Shown: positions 26,336-34,474 of the stretch, one piece after another
Position numbering within the stretch: the stretch's first letter is position 1
How the letters are laid out: each line of letters starts with the position of its first letter
Origin: Phycisphaerales bacterium
GTDB lineage: Bacteria; Planctomycetota; Phycisphaerae; Tepidisphaerales; Tepidisphaeraceae
DNA: 64,000 bases
Direction of reading: 5' to 3'
NCBI GenBank assembly: GCA_020853095.1
Contig: JADYZN010000061.1
Span: 121,428-185,427, forward strand
Translations under genes and position numbers: made by a program
Notes under the pieces: generated by a model
The model's input: the letters and a program-made list of their open reading frames with translations, nothing else
Told to the model about the DNA's origin: nothing
Database searches by the model: none

Positions 26336-27088
26336 ATGAACTCGAAGTGGTTCAAGTACGCCGCCTCGGCCGTTGTGGCTGGAGGTATGGCGGTGGGTGG
26401 CCTGAGCAGCACCGCTCAAGCCGGCTCGCTGGTCCTGGGTGACAGCGGCTGGAAAGCAAGCTGGTCATCGGCCTTTGACAACGCCAGCGGCACGTTCGTG
26501 ACGCTGACGGTGCTGGCGGAAGACGCCAACTCGGTGGTCTTGCAGAAAGTCGCCGGGTTCCGCGATGGTCCCGACCAGTATGGTCTGATTACCCCGATCG
26601 AGATCAACTTTGAACAGATCCGGTCGGATGCCAAGCCGAACATCGTCTTCACCAGCGAGCAGGTGTCCAATGACACCGGCACCGCCTGGAGCGGGTTCAA
26701 GTTCATCATCGAAGATGGGCAGACCGGAACTCCGGCCGACACCCAGTTCGATGTGGATGCCACCTTCAATGGCGGCGACCCGTTTGACACCTCGCCCTTC
26801 AAATTCATCAGCGCGACGGGCATTTCGTCCTCGCCGCAGGTGATCACGCTGGGCGACGGCACGCTGGCCGATGGCGACACCTGGCTGCCCGGCATCGGCG
26901 CCGGCGCTGGTGAGCTGGTGATCCTGGGCGCCCCGGCGACCGATGGATCCAAGCGCTTCGTCTTCAAGGAACAGCCCATCCCGGGCAACGTCATCCCGCT
27001 TCCGGCGGCGATGTGGAGCGCCCTGTCGGGCCTGATCGGGCTTGGCGTTTTCGGCTCGGCCAAAGGCCTGCGCCGCAAGATGGCCTAA
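26336..27088 (+). CDS. Secreted VPLPA/PEP-CTERM sorting-domain protein
   Basis: An exported surface protein with an N-terminal signal peptide ending STAQA and a C-terminal sorting signal VIPLPAAMWSALSGLIGLG, followed by a short hydrophobic run and the basic end GLRRKMA. This is the tripartite VPLPA-CTERM variant of PEP-CTERM, expected to be processed by an exosortase in the inner membrane (family knowledge); no exosortase is in the window. The middle 200 residues form a beta-rich domain with a cadherin- or carbohydrate-binding-like composition (GGDPFDTSPFKFISATG), no known catalytic motif and no Cys. AGGAGG lies upstream of the ATG at 26336. The gene has its own promoter and terminator. Confidence 0.85.
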   Translation: MNSKWFKYAASAVVAGGMAVGGLSSTAQAGSLVLGDSGWKASWSSAFDNASGTFVTLTVLAEDANSVVLQKVAGFRDGPDQYGLITPIEINFEQIRSDAKPNIVFTSEQVSNDTGTAWSGFKFIIEDGQTGTPADTQFDVDATFNGGDPFDTSPFKFISATGISSSPQVITLGDGTLADGDTWLPGIGAGAGELVILGAPATDGSKRFVFKEQPIPGNVIPLPAAMWSALSGLIGLGVFGSAKGLRRKMA

Positions 27089-27112
27089 GTGCTGATCCTG
27101 CTGTGATTTTCC

Positions 27113-27152
27113 GCGAGGGCCGAGAACAATCGGCCCTCGCTTTGTTTTTTTA
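27113..27152 (+). terminator. Terminator after the first VPLPA-CTERM gene
   Basis: An 11-bp stem (27113-27123 with 27130-27140) and a six-base loop are followed by TTTGTTTTTTT. Confidence 0.9.
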
Positions 27153-27183
27153 TGGGGTTGCCTGTTTTGAAACGATTTTGACG

Positions 27184-27213
27184 TTGCATCGATTTGAGCG
27201 TCAACGTTAGAAT
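27184..27213 (+). promoter_or_regulatory. Promoter of the second VPLPA-CTERM gene
   Basis: TTGCAT (27184-27189), an 18-base spacer and TAGAAT (27208-27213), about 140 bases ahead of the start. A TTGACG...CGTCAA inverted repeat (27178-27183 and 27199-27204) surrounds the -35 element and could be an operator. Confidence 0.5.
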
Positions 27214-27354
27214 GGTTATCAGACGACAGGGGCGTCTCCATAAGTGCTTTTTGTTCATGCACATACAGTGGGTGCGGGCGGCAGGCCGGTTTTTGTGCAA
27301 CGGTTGGCTCAGTGGGTGAGCGGGTCGCCTGTTTTTTTGTACGGGAGGTTTGTA

Positions 27355-28041
27355 ATGAAGACGTACTGCGCGGCAATTTGCGCCGCGGTGCTGGGTGCAT
27401 CGCTGGCGTATGCCCAACCGGTGCCGTTTGAACTCGGCGAATCGGCCAATGCCACGCCACCGGCCGCTTTTTCAGGGACCATGTCCTATGATTCGGCGTT
27501 GTCCCGGCTGACGGTGTTTTTGCAGAACGATTCACCCCTGGACAATCTCGGTTCGTTGACCGGGTTTGTGTTCAACAGCGACGGCGATGCCGTGGCCACC
27601 TATTCGGATCCGGACCTTGGTGGTGGTTTCCAGGCATTGACCGATGGACCCGGCGCCAACGCGGGGGCCTTTGGTCAATACGAATACGGAGCGGCGCTGG
27701 GCGGGGATTTTATGAGCGGCGGCGATCCGGACAACGGGTTTTTCCCGTTGGAATCGGGGAATTTCTTCTTCAACGTCACGATCAACGGCAGTGCGGCCGG
27801 CGACGCGGTGAAAGTCGAGGATTTCCTGTCACAAAATGGCGTCAACGGCACGATCAACGCCCCGTTGGCCGTGCGATTCAGGGCTTTTGCGGATGACGGC
27901 GACAACATCGTCGGCGTGAAAGCGAAGGAAGTGCCGCCACCCTCGGCGATTCCGTTGCCCGCGGCGGCATGGAGCGCCCTGTCGGGGTTGGCACTGTTGC
28001 CGATCTTCAGGAAACGAATGACCCGTCGGCGGCCGGCATAA
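27355..28041 (+). CDS. Secreted VPLPA/PEP-CTERM sorting-domain protein
   Basis: The second member of the tandem pair, 228 residues. A signal peptide (MKTYCAAICAAVLGASLAYA) is cut before QPVPFEL. The C-terminus AIPLPAAAWSALSGLALLPIF with RKRMTRRRPA is the same kind of sorting signal as in the previous gene: the IPLPAA.WSALSGL core is identical apart from the Ala for Met. The mature region (Asn/Gly/Asp-rich, with GGDFMSGGDPDNGFFPLESG) has a beta-sandwich appearance. The ATG at 27355 has GGGAGG upstream. Sequence between the two proteins outside the sorting signal is not alike, so this is not a recent duplication of the whole gene. Confidence 0.85.
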   Translation: MKTYCAAICAAVLGASLAYAQPVPFELGESANATPPAAFSGTMSYDSALSRLTVFLQNDSPLDNLGSLTGFVFNSDGDAVATYSDPDLGGGFQALTDGPGANAGAFGQYEYGAALGGDFMSGGDPDNGFFPLESGNFFFNVTINGSAAGDAVKVEDFLSQNGVNGTINAPLAVRFRAFADDGDNIVGVKAKEVPPPSAIPLPAAAWSALSGLALLPIFRKRMTRRRPA

Positions 28042-28080
28042 GTCACGCCCGACATATCCGGACGGATCAAAGCATTGACA

Positions 28081-28109
28081 GGATGGTCCATTCAGGGCCA
28101 TCCTTTTTT
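28081..28109 (+). terminator. Terminator after the second VPLPA-CTERM gene
   Basis: A 9-bp stem with one wobble (GGATGGTCC 28081-28089, GGGCCATCC 28095-28103) is followed by six T. The next gene on the minus strand ends 28 bases beyond. Confidence 0.9.
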
Positions 28110-28136
28110 ATGTGATGTTGCTTTGTAAAGAAGCGT

Positions 28137-29045
28137 TTACCCTTCGCCGCCGCCCAGTTCGCGGTTTTGGAACAGCAGCATTCCCGCGCTGAGGGCGAAG
28201 ATGGCGTAGCACAATGCGTACAGCGCCGCCACGCCCAGGTATATCCAGATCGTGTGCAGCGCCACGGCATTGATGTCGGCCGCCAGGGCGTTGGATGAGA
28301 GGGCGATGGGGCGATAGACCGTCAACGTCCGCAGATCAAATGCCTCAAGATAGGGCAAAACCACGCTCAGGGCGTAGGCCAGCCATTGGACCACCACCGG
28401 CTTGTCGGACAGCGGCGGGCCGCTCAAAGGGAATAAAAACCGAGTCAGGTTCCCGGCGATGTACAGAATGATCACCACCGGCAGGTTGACCACCAGCGAC
28501 ACCCGTGTGGACAAGGCCACGCCGATAGCCGCCAGGACGCTGATTTGCAGCCAGATGAGCAGCAAACTGGGGAACAGCCCCGCCAGGTGCATGTGCCGAA
28601 GGTCCATGATCTGCCGGATTTCCCGTTCATCCAGCGTGGTGGTGCGAAGTTGATAGTCGCTGGGGATGCGCCACCAGGTCGCCAGGCACAGAACCCCCCC
28701 CAGGATCGCCACCGCCAGCAGCGCCGACAGGATGATCCCCAGGTATTTGCCCAGCAACACCTCCCATTTGCGCACGGGCTTGCTCATCAGCGTCAGCATC
28801 GTGCGGTCTTCAATTTCGTCGAAAATAGATTTGCTGGTGGCGAAAAGGGTCGCGATCAGCACCAGCAGCATCACCACGTCCAACCCCACCGATTTGAACA
28901 TGGTGGTGTCTTCGCCAAAGGTGAAAAACGGCAACATGCCGAAGATCACCAGAATCGCCGCCCCCAGGGCGATCAACAGCGAATAAATCGGCTCAACGAT
29001 GGCCTCGCGAAACGTATGGCGCAGAATGACAAAAGTACGATACAT
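28137..29045 (-). CDS. ABC-2 type transporter permease
   Basis: A membrane permease with six or so helices of the ABC-2 family (NosY-like). The first cytoplasmic helix MYRTFVILRHTFREAI precedes the first membrane span, and the conserved IFDEIEDRTMLTLMSKPVRKWEVLLGKYLG (read in parts) is the coupling region after helix 2. A Tyr/Thr-rich insertion (SDYQLRTTTLDEREIRQIM) sits between helices. The partner ATPase is not adjacent. The 302 residues end in a Gly-rich tail. Substrate unknown. The gene is convergent with the VPLPA-CTERM pair. Confidence 0.82.
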   Translation of the reverse strand: MYRTFVILRHTFREAIVEPIYSLLIALGAAILVIFGMLPFFTFGEDTTMFKSVGLDVVMLLVLIATLFATSKSIFDEIEDRTMLTLMSKPVRKWEVLLGKYLGIILSALLAVAILGGVLCLATWWRIPSDYQLRTTTLDEREIRQIMDLRHMHLAGLFPSLLLIWLQISVLAAIGVALSTRVSLVVNLPVVIILYIAGNLTRFLFPLSGPPLSDKPVVVQWLAYALSVVLPYLEAFDLRTLTVYRPIALSSNALAADINAVALHTIWIYLGVAALYALCYAIFALSAGMLLFQNRELGGGEG

Positions 29046-29091
29046 GCGAAAGGGGAGTGTACCGTCAGACGCCGTTGGATGCCAGAATCGG

Positions 29092-29895
29092 CTAATCTTC
29101 CTTTTGACGGCGATTTGGCGCCGCCGAAACCGGGGATTCCGGCGGATTGGACGCCTTGCGAAGTGCCGACAGCTCCTTGGGCAGCAACAGGCGGGACTGG
29201 CCCGGATTCAATCCATCCAGCGTCAGCGGGCCAAATCGGATGCGCGTCAATTCCCGCACCTTGTGCCCCAGCCCGGCGAGCATTCGGCGGACCTGCCGGT
29301 TGCGCCCTTCGCGCAACGTGATCTCCAGCAGGCTTTTATCGCGTGATCGCTTGATGATGCGGATCTGGCTGCGCGCGGTTTTAAAACCCTGGCCGCTGCG
29401 CCGGTCGGCCAGCCAGACGCCTTTGGAAAGGGTTTGCAACGATTCGGGATTGACGTATCCATCCACAAAGGCGCGATAAGTCTTTGATACGCCGAACTTT
29501 GGGTGTGTCAGGCGATTGGTCAGGTCGCCATCGTTGGTCAATAACAGCAACCCTTTGGATTCGGCATCCAGCCGGCCGACAGGGTAGACCCGCGTGCGAA
29601 AAGCGGGCGGCAGCAGGTCGATCGCAAGTCTTTGTTCTCCCTGGGCGACGTTGGTGCAATAAACCCCCTTGGGTTTGTTCATCAGGATGTAATACCGTTT
29701 CTCATCTTTTTGCGATCGCAGCCGAATGGGCTGATCGTCGATCTCGATGCGGTCGCGTTCCGGATCGACCAGGATGGGCAATTCGATCAGGGTCTTGCCG
29801 TTGACGCTGATTCGCCCCTGGCGGACCATCTCCTCGATGTTTCGGCGTGAATCGACGCCGGCGCCGGCGAGGACTTTCTGGATGCGTTCTTTCAT
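29092..29895 (-). CDS. 23S rRNA pseudouridine synthase, RluB/RsuA family
   Basis: Makes pseudouridine in ribosomal RNA. Residues about 1-60 form an S4 RNA-binding domain (ERIQKVLAGAGVDSRRNIEEMVRQGRISVNG, read in parts). The catalytic domain has KPKGVYCTN and the hallmark GRLDAESKGLLLLTNDGDL, whose Asp is the catalytic nucleophile. Then come RLTHPKFGVSKTY and EGRNRQVRRMLAGLGH. RluB and RsuA/RluE cannot be separated with certainty by eye; the S4 domain and size (267) fit RluB. The start overlaps the upstream queG gene by four bases, so they form an operon. Confidence 0.88.
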   Translation of the reverse strand: MKERIQKVLAGAGVDSRRNIEEMVRQGRISVNGKTLIELPILVDPERDRIEIDDQPIRLRSQKDEKRYYILMNKPKGVYCTNVAQGEQRLAIDLLPPAFRTRVYPVGRLDAESKGLLLLTNDGDLTNRLTHPKFGVSKTYRAFVDGYVNPESLQTLSKGVWLADRRSGQGFKTARSQIRIIKRSRDKSLLEITLREGRNRQVRRMLAGLGHKVRELTRIRFGPLTLDGLNPGQSRLLLPKELSALRKASNPPESPVSAAPNRRQKED

Positions 29896-30842
29896 ACCGA
29901 ACCAGTGTATCCCATGATGTTTTGCCGCACGAGGGCGGCGTTGCGCTGGAGGATCGGCAGCTTGACCCGCTTCATGGCGCTGCGGCGAAGGTTTTGACGA
30001 TAATCCTCATCCTTCCAGCTTAATAGTTGCTCCAGATTGATCGTGCCGGTGGGGAATCTTGGGGTCACGGCCGGATCATCGGAAATCGGCGCTTTGTTGT
30101 TCCACGGGCAGACTTCCTGGCAGATGTCGCAGCCGAAAAGCCAGGGGCCAAGGGGCTTTTGAAATTCCGATGGAATCTCCTCGCGGCGTTCGATGGTCAG
30201 ATACGAGATGCACCGCCGGGCATCCAGTTGATAGGGGGCGGTGATCGCACCGGTGGGGCAGGCGTCAATGCAGCGCCGGCACGTCCCGCATCGATCCACG
30301 CCCGGCTGGTCGGGCGGCAGCGGCAGCGTTGTCAGGATTTCGCCCAATAAAATCCACGAACCGATGCGCGGGTTGATGACACAGGTGTGTTTGCCTACCC
30401 AGCCGATGCCGGCGCGGGAGGCCAGTTCCTTTTCCATCACCGGGGCGGTATCGACGGCGGCGCGGGTTTTGGCATCGGGATGTTTTTCCCGCAACCAGTC
30501 GGCCAACTGGTGCAGCCGTTTTTTCATCAGTTCGTGATAATCCTCCCCCAGGGCGTATCGGGCGATCTTTCCGTGCGGAGATTCATCTTCCGCGGACGGG
30601 GCCAGTTGGACGTGATAATTCATGGCGACGCAGATGATGCTCTGCGCGCCGGGGAAATAGACGGCCGGATCGGTGCGTTCCTCGAAGCGGTTGTGCAGAT
30701 ATTGCATCGTCCCCGCCTGGCCATCGTCCAGCCATTGGCGAAGGTATTCACGATGGCGGGAGGGGTCGGCCGGGGCGATGCCGACCAGATCGAAACCAAG
30801 CCGGCGGCCCTGATGTTTAATGTCAGCGCAAAGGGCGTGCAT
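29892..30842 (-). CDS. queG: Epoxyqueuosine reductase
   Basis: Last step of queuosine synthesis in tRNA, reducing epoxyqueuosine with two [4Fe-4S] clusters and a cobalamin. The two ferredoxin-type motifs are CGTCRRCIDACPTGAI (about residues 185-200) and CDICQEVCPWN. Other hallmarks are LGFDLVGIAPADPSRH near the N-terminus, RYALGEDYHELMKKRLHQLA and GIGWVGKHTCVINPRIGSW (catalytic Asp is normally in AVDTAPVMEKELA, present). 316 residues. It overlaps the rRNA pseudouridine synthase gene, so two RNA-modification genes are coupled; accD starts eight bases upstream on the same strand. Confidence 0.92.
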   Translation of the reverse strand: MHALCADIKHQGRRLGFDLVGIAPADPSRHREYLRQWLDDGQAGTMQYLHNRFEERTDPAVYFPGAQSIICVAMNYHVQLAPSAEDESPHGKIARYALGEDYHELMKKRLHQLADWLREKHPDAKTRAAVDTAPVMEKELASRAGIGWVGKHTCVINPRIGSWILLGEILTTLPLPPDQPGVDRCGTCRRCIDACPTGAITAPYQLDARRCISYLTIERREEIPSEFQKPLGPWLFGCDICQEVCPWNNKAPISDDPAVTPRFPTGTINLEQLLSWKDEDYRQNLRRSAMKRVKLPILQRNAALVRQNIMGYTGSV

Positions 30843-30850
30843 GGTTCGGA

Positions 30851-31690
30851 TTATTTCGCCGTGCAGAAATCCGTCAGGCGGGCGATCTCGCTGCGCAAAT
30901 CCTTGCGGTGGACCACGAAATCAACGAATCCGTGTTCTTCCAGAAATTCGCTGCGTTGAAACCCTTCGGGCAATTCCACCTTGATCGTGTTCCAGATCGT
31001 TCGCGGCCCGGCAAATCCGATCAATGCCTTGGGTTCGGCGATGATGAAATCCCCCAGCATCGAAAAGGAGGCCGTCACGCCGCCGGTGGTCGGGTCGGCC
31101 AGCAGGCTGATGAACAACCCGCCCGCATCGTCCAGCCGGGCCAGCGCAGCGCTGGTTTTGGCCATCTGCATCAGCGACAACGTCGATTCCTGCATCCGCG
31201 CCCCGCCCGAACAACTGACCACCAGCAGCGGCAGTTTCTGATCCGCCGCGGCCTCGATGGTGCGCGTGATTTTTTCACCCACGACGCTTCCCATCGAACC
31301 CATCATGAAGGTGGGGTCCATCACCGCCAGCAGGATCGGCCGGCCTTTGATGAATCCCTTGCCGCAAACCACCGCGTCGAGGTTGCCGGTTTTGGTCTGT
31401 TCGGCCTTCAGGCGGTCCTTGTAGGCTTTTTTGTCCACGAATTTCAGCGGATCGGCCGGTTCGATGTCGGCGAACTGTTCCTCAAAACTCCCCGGATCGA
31501 CAAGCTGCTCGATGCGCGTGCGGGCGCTGATGCGAAAATGATGATCGCACGATGGGCAGACGTGCAACGATTCCTCCACCGCCTTGCGAAAGAGCATCTC
31601 CTCGCATTCAGGGCAGCGCATCCACAGCCCTTCGGGGATCCCTTCATTCTTCCGAGCCGATGGCCCGCTTTCACCTGGAATTTGCGACAT
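30851..31690 (-). CDS. accD: Acetyl-CoA carboxylase carboxyltransferase subunit beta
   Basis: AccD forms, with AccA, the carboxyltransferase that makes malonyl-CoA in fatty acid synthesis. The zinc ribbon is complete: CPEC at 26-29 and CPSC at 45-48. The crotonase-like core includes [22 protein letters not shown] and [15 protein letters not shown], then [15 protein letters not shown], which form the biotin/acyl-CoA site. The start at 31690 is supported by GAGGTGG six bases upstream; the reading frame continues farther up only as non-coding sequence. The 279-residue length is typical. accA is not in the window. Confidence 0.93.
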   Translation of the reverse strand: MSQIPGESGPSARKNEGIPEGLWMRCPECEEMLFRKAVEESLHVCPSCDHHFRISARTRIEQLVDPGSFEEQFADIEPADPLKFVDKKAYKDRLKAEQTKTGNLDAVVCGKGFIKGRPILLAVMDPTFMMGSMGSVVGEKITRTIEAAADQKLPLLVVSCSGGARMQESTLSLMQMAKTSAALARLDDAGGLFISLLADPTTGGVTASFSMLGDFIIAEPKALIGFAGPRTIWNTIKVELPEGFQRSEFLEEHGFVDFVVHRKDLRSEIARLTDFCTAK

Positions 31691-31797
31691 CTGATCCACC
31701 TCGGCCGTCAAACAACCCTTTAATCGTCGGCATGACCGGACCGATTGCAAGGCCACTACTTTATGATTATACGGGCAGGTTATCGCGCAAGGCGAGT

Positions 31798-32748
31798 TCA
31801 GGCCAGCAGTTCGGGCGCATTGGCCCGGCACCACTCCTTGAGTCGTCGGACGTGTTCACTGCTTGCCGAACGGTACGGCCCCTGGCAGCGCAATCCCACG
31901 TCGCCCCCGCCGACGATGCGCTGCACGCGGTCAATGGCCGAATCAAACAAACCATCGTTGTTGACCATCGGCAACAAAGCCTCGTTCAGCAGCCGCATGA
32001 TGGTCCGGTTGTACGGCTCAGCCTCTTTGAATTTTCCGGCCTCGCAAAGGTTGTGACATTTGACGACAAACCGCGTATTCAGGCCGGTGATGGAACAATA
32101 TCCACCCCGTCCGCCGGCCGGCATCCGTTCATAAAAATTCTCGCCGCCGGAAATCGCCAGGTCCGGGGCTTCTTTCAGCATCGCCTTGAGCGTGTCGATG
32201 TCGCAGCCGGTGTCTTTCATGCCGATGAGGGTGGGCACTTCGCGGGCGATCTGGCCGATCTCCGCGGGCGAGAGCTTGCGCTTGGCGCGCGAGGTGTGAT
32301 ACAAAATGATCGGCGTCCCGTCGGCCTCGCGGGCGATCTCCTTGAAGAAACTCAACGCTTCATCCGGCTTCAATTCCAGCCAGAACGGATAGGCGATCTG
32401 GATGCCATCGGCCCCGGCTTCCAAGGCCACGGCGATGCGCTGGCGGGCGGTTCGCGTGCTGAGCGCCGTGCAGCCGATTTGCACCGGCAGGCCGGCCGCG
32501 TGACCTTCTTCGCAGGCGATGCGGGTGATCTGCGCGAAAGAGGCATCATCCTGCGCGTAAAATTCGCCGGTCGTCCCACCGGTATAAATCCCCCGAACGC
32601 CGGTCCCGCCATAAGAACGGCATTCGCGCGCGAACCGTTCCTCATCCACCTCATCCTCATCCGTCCAAGGCACAATCAACGCAGGCCAGACGCCCCCCAT
32701 GTTTTTGCGAGTCAGCGGAACAATCCGATCAATCGTTTGCGCAGTCAT
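31798..32748 (-). CDS. Dihydrodipicolinate synthase (DapA) family aldolase
   Basis: A class I TIM-barrel lyase of the DapA/NAL family. The Schiff-base Lys is in IGMKDTG (Lys178) and the catalytic Tyr in IILYHTS (Tyr150). The pyruvate-binding loop is [14 protein letters not shown], where true DapA has GTTGE. The start at 32748 has AAGGAGAACACC directly upstream, a very good site. Substrate could be a sugar acid or dihydrodipicolinate; the divergence of the loop [21 protein letters not shown] from housekeeping DapA argues for a sugar-acid or sialic acid-type lyase. 107 bases separate it from accD. Confidence 0.85.
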   Translation of the reverse strand: MTAQTIDRIVPLTRKNMGGVWPALIVPWTDEDEVDEERFARECRSYGGTGVRGIYTGGTTGEFYAQDDASFAQITRIACEEGHAAGLPVQIGCTALSTRTARQRIAVALEAGADGIQIAYPFWLELKPDEALSFFKEIAREADGTPIILYHTSRAKRKLSPAEIGQIAREVPTLIGMKDTGCDIDTLKAMLKEAPDLAISGGENFYERMPAGGRGGYCSITGLNTRFVVKCHNLCEAGKFKEAEPYNRTIMRLLNEALLPMVNNDGLFDSAIDRVQRIVGGGDVGLRCQGPYRSASSEHVRRLKEWCRANAPELLA

Positions 32749-32943
32749 GGTGTTCTCCTTATGACACCAAGTTGATCGTCGGCCGTGAATTCTGTCAATC
32801 ACGTCCGCGACAAAACGGTTGTCAGTTGGCATAAAAATGAGCATACCCCATGCCGACTGAATCTCGATCTGTTCGAGATCAGTTTGAAATGAAACGGCAA
32901 GCAGTACACCACGCACGCATGGTTCGCATGGAAGGGCCGGGTC

Positions 32944-33204
32944 TTATGGTGTGCCGACCAGAGTGCTTTCTTCGGTCGTGATCACATGTTCGACCAGCAG
33001 CGGGCCTTCTTCCAGGATGACCTGTTCGGCCAGCAGCAGGGCGCGGGTCTGGTGATCGAGGCCGACGGGGTGGAATTCCACCTCATAGGCGATGGTCGGA
33101 GCGAACCACGTGCTGCGGATGACCCCCACTTCGCCGCGCACAAGCGCCAACTCAGGAATGTCCTGGGTCAGGCGGACGTAATCGTCGATTGTGAGCTGTC
33201 GCAT
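32944..33204 (-). CDS. Small DUF4926-like protein
   Basis: The 86-residue product reads LTQDIPELALVRGEVGVIRSTWFAPTIAYEVEFHP and later ARALLLAEQVILEE, the pattern of DUF4926-type small beta-barrel proteins (usual 'L..DlPe.gL..G..G.vv'). The start at 33204 has GGAGG nine bases upstream. Function unknown; some relatives neighbour toxin-antitoxin genes, but nothing here confirms that. The 195 bases between this gene and the DapA-family gene hold no further feature I can see. Confidence 0.55.
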   Translation of the reverse strand: MRQLTIDDYVRLTQDIPELALVRGEVGVIRSTWFAPTIAYEVEFHPVGLDHQTRALLLAEQVILEEGPLLVEHVITTEESTLVGTP

Positions 33205-33355
33205 CGGTGATAACCTCCATGCCCTCACAGTGCCTTTGGGTTCATCAAACCAAGTTGTACGCTGCTCGCTTCCCTAGCGCCAATGGCAAAAATATTCCAT
33301 TGCGATGCCTTGGCAATTATAAACGCTTCAAAATCTATAATATTTCTCACAATCA

Positions 33356-34474
33356 ATGCCACAGACCTCATTTTCCAGACAATTGCTCCGATGGTACGAC
33401 CGCAACCGCCGGTCATTGCCCTGGCGGTTGCCGGCCGGTTCGCCGCCGTCCATCCGGCTGGACCCTTATCATGTCCTGGTCAGCGAGGCCATGCTTCAGC
33501 AGACTCAGGTGGCGACCGTCATAGACTATTTTCGACGTTTTGTCGCACAATTCCCCACAATTCGGTCTCTTGCGCAGGCTGATCCGCAGGAGGTGCTTCG
33601 GGCATGGCAGGGGCTGGGGTATTACTCGCGTGCCCGCAATTTGCAGGCGGCGGCCCGGATGATCTTGAGTGATTTTGACGGCGCGGTTCCCGTCGAGGTG
33701 AATGATTTGCTGAAACTGCCGGGCGTCGGCAGATACACGGCCGGCGCGATCTCATCCATCGCTTATGAACGGCCGGCCCCGATCGTGGATGGCAACGTCG
33801 CCCGCGTCCTCTGCCGGTTGGAGGCGATGATGGATGACCCGCGTGGTCGAACCATGCAGGCGTGGTTGTGGCAACAGGCACGGCAAATCCTTCCCGACAG
33901 ACGACTCGGCGATTTCAATTCCGCCATGATGGAACTGGGGGCGCTGGTCTGCACACCCAGGACGCCAAAGTGTCTGCTCTGTCCGGTGAAGTCGCACTGT
34001 CGGGCCTTCGCCGCCGGATTGGTCGAACAAATCCCACCCCCACGAAAACGCTCACCCCGGCCGCTGCATCGACGAAAGGTGTTCGCGATCCATCGCGAGG
34101 GCCGGTTTCTGATCGAACAACGCCCGCCCAAAGGACGATGGGCGGGAATGTGGCAGTTCATCACGCTTCCCTGGGATGAACCGAAGCCCAACCAATTGGG
34201 GATCAAAATAGATAAGCCACAACTAATCGGGGAAGTGGAACACGAGCTGACCCATCGCCAATATCATTTCCAGGTGGTGAGTTGTCAGGCAGGTGAAACA
34301 AGAACGAAACTGCCGGCCGGACGGGTATGGGTCAGCTTGGCGGATATATCGTGTTACCCCTTATCCCGGCCACACTTAAAGATCGTGCAGATGTTGTTGA
34401 AAACAGAGAATCACGCCGTCCGTCGTCGTCTGCGAGGCAGCAGCTCATCGGCGAGATTGACGCCTAAAAGTTGA
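33356..34474 (+). CDS. mutY: A/G-specific adenine glycosylase
   Basis: Removes adenine mispaired with 8-oxoguanine. The catalytic domain has SEAMLQQTQVATVIDYF (Glu44 catalytic), the helix-hairpin-helix LLKLPGVGRYTAGAISSIA, and IVDGNVARVLCR with the catalytic Asp near 144. The [4Fe-4S] site is CTPRTPKCLLCPVKSHC (about residues 198-214). The C-terminal part (about 240-350) is the NUDIX-like 8-oxoG reading domain. No Shine-Dalgarno precedes the ATG at 33356, while TATAAT lies at 33336-33341, which suggests a very short leader. The last 64 bases overlap the 3' end of murJ on the other strand. Confidence 0.93.
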   Translation: MPQTSFSRQLLRWYDRNRRSLPWRLPAGSPPSIRLDPYHVLVSEAMLQQTQVATVIDYFRRFVAQFPTIRSLAQADPQEVLRAWQGLGYYSRARNLQAAARMILSDFDGAVPVEVNDLLKLPGVGRYTAGAISSIAYERPAPIVDGNVARVLCRLEAMMDDPRGRTMQAWLWQQARQILPDRRLGDFNSAMMELGALVCTPRTPKCLLCPVKSHCRAFAAGLVEQIPPPRKRSPRPLHRRKVFAIHREGRFLIEQRPPKGRWAGMWQFITLPWDEPKPNQLGIKIDKPQLIGEVEHELTHRQYHFQVVSCQAGETRTKLPAGRVWVSLADISCYPLSRPHLKIVQMLLKTENHAVRRRLRGSSSSARLTPKS

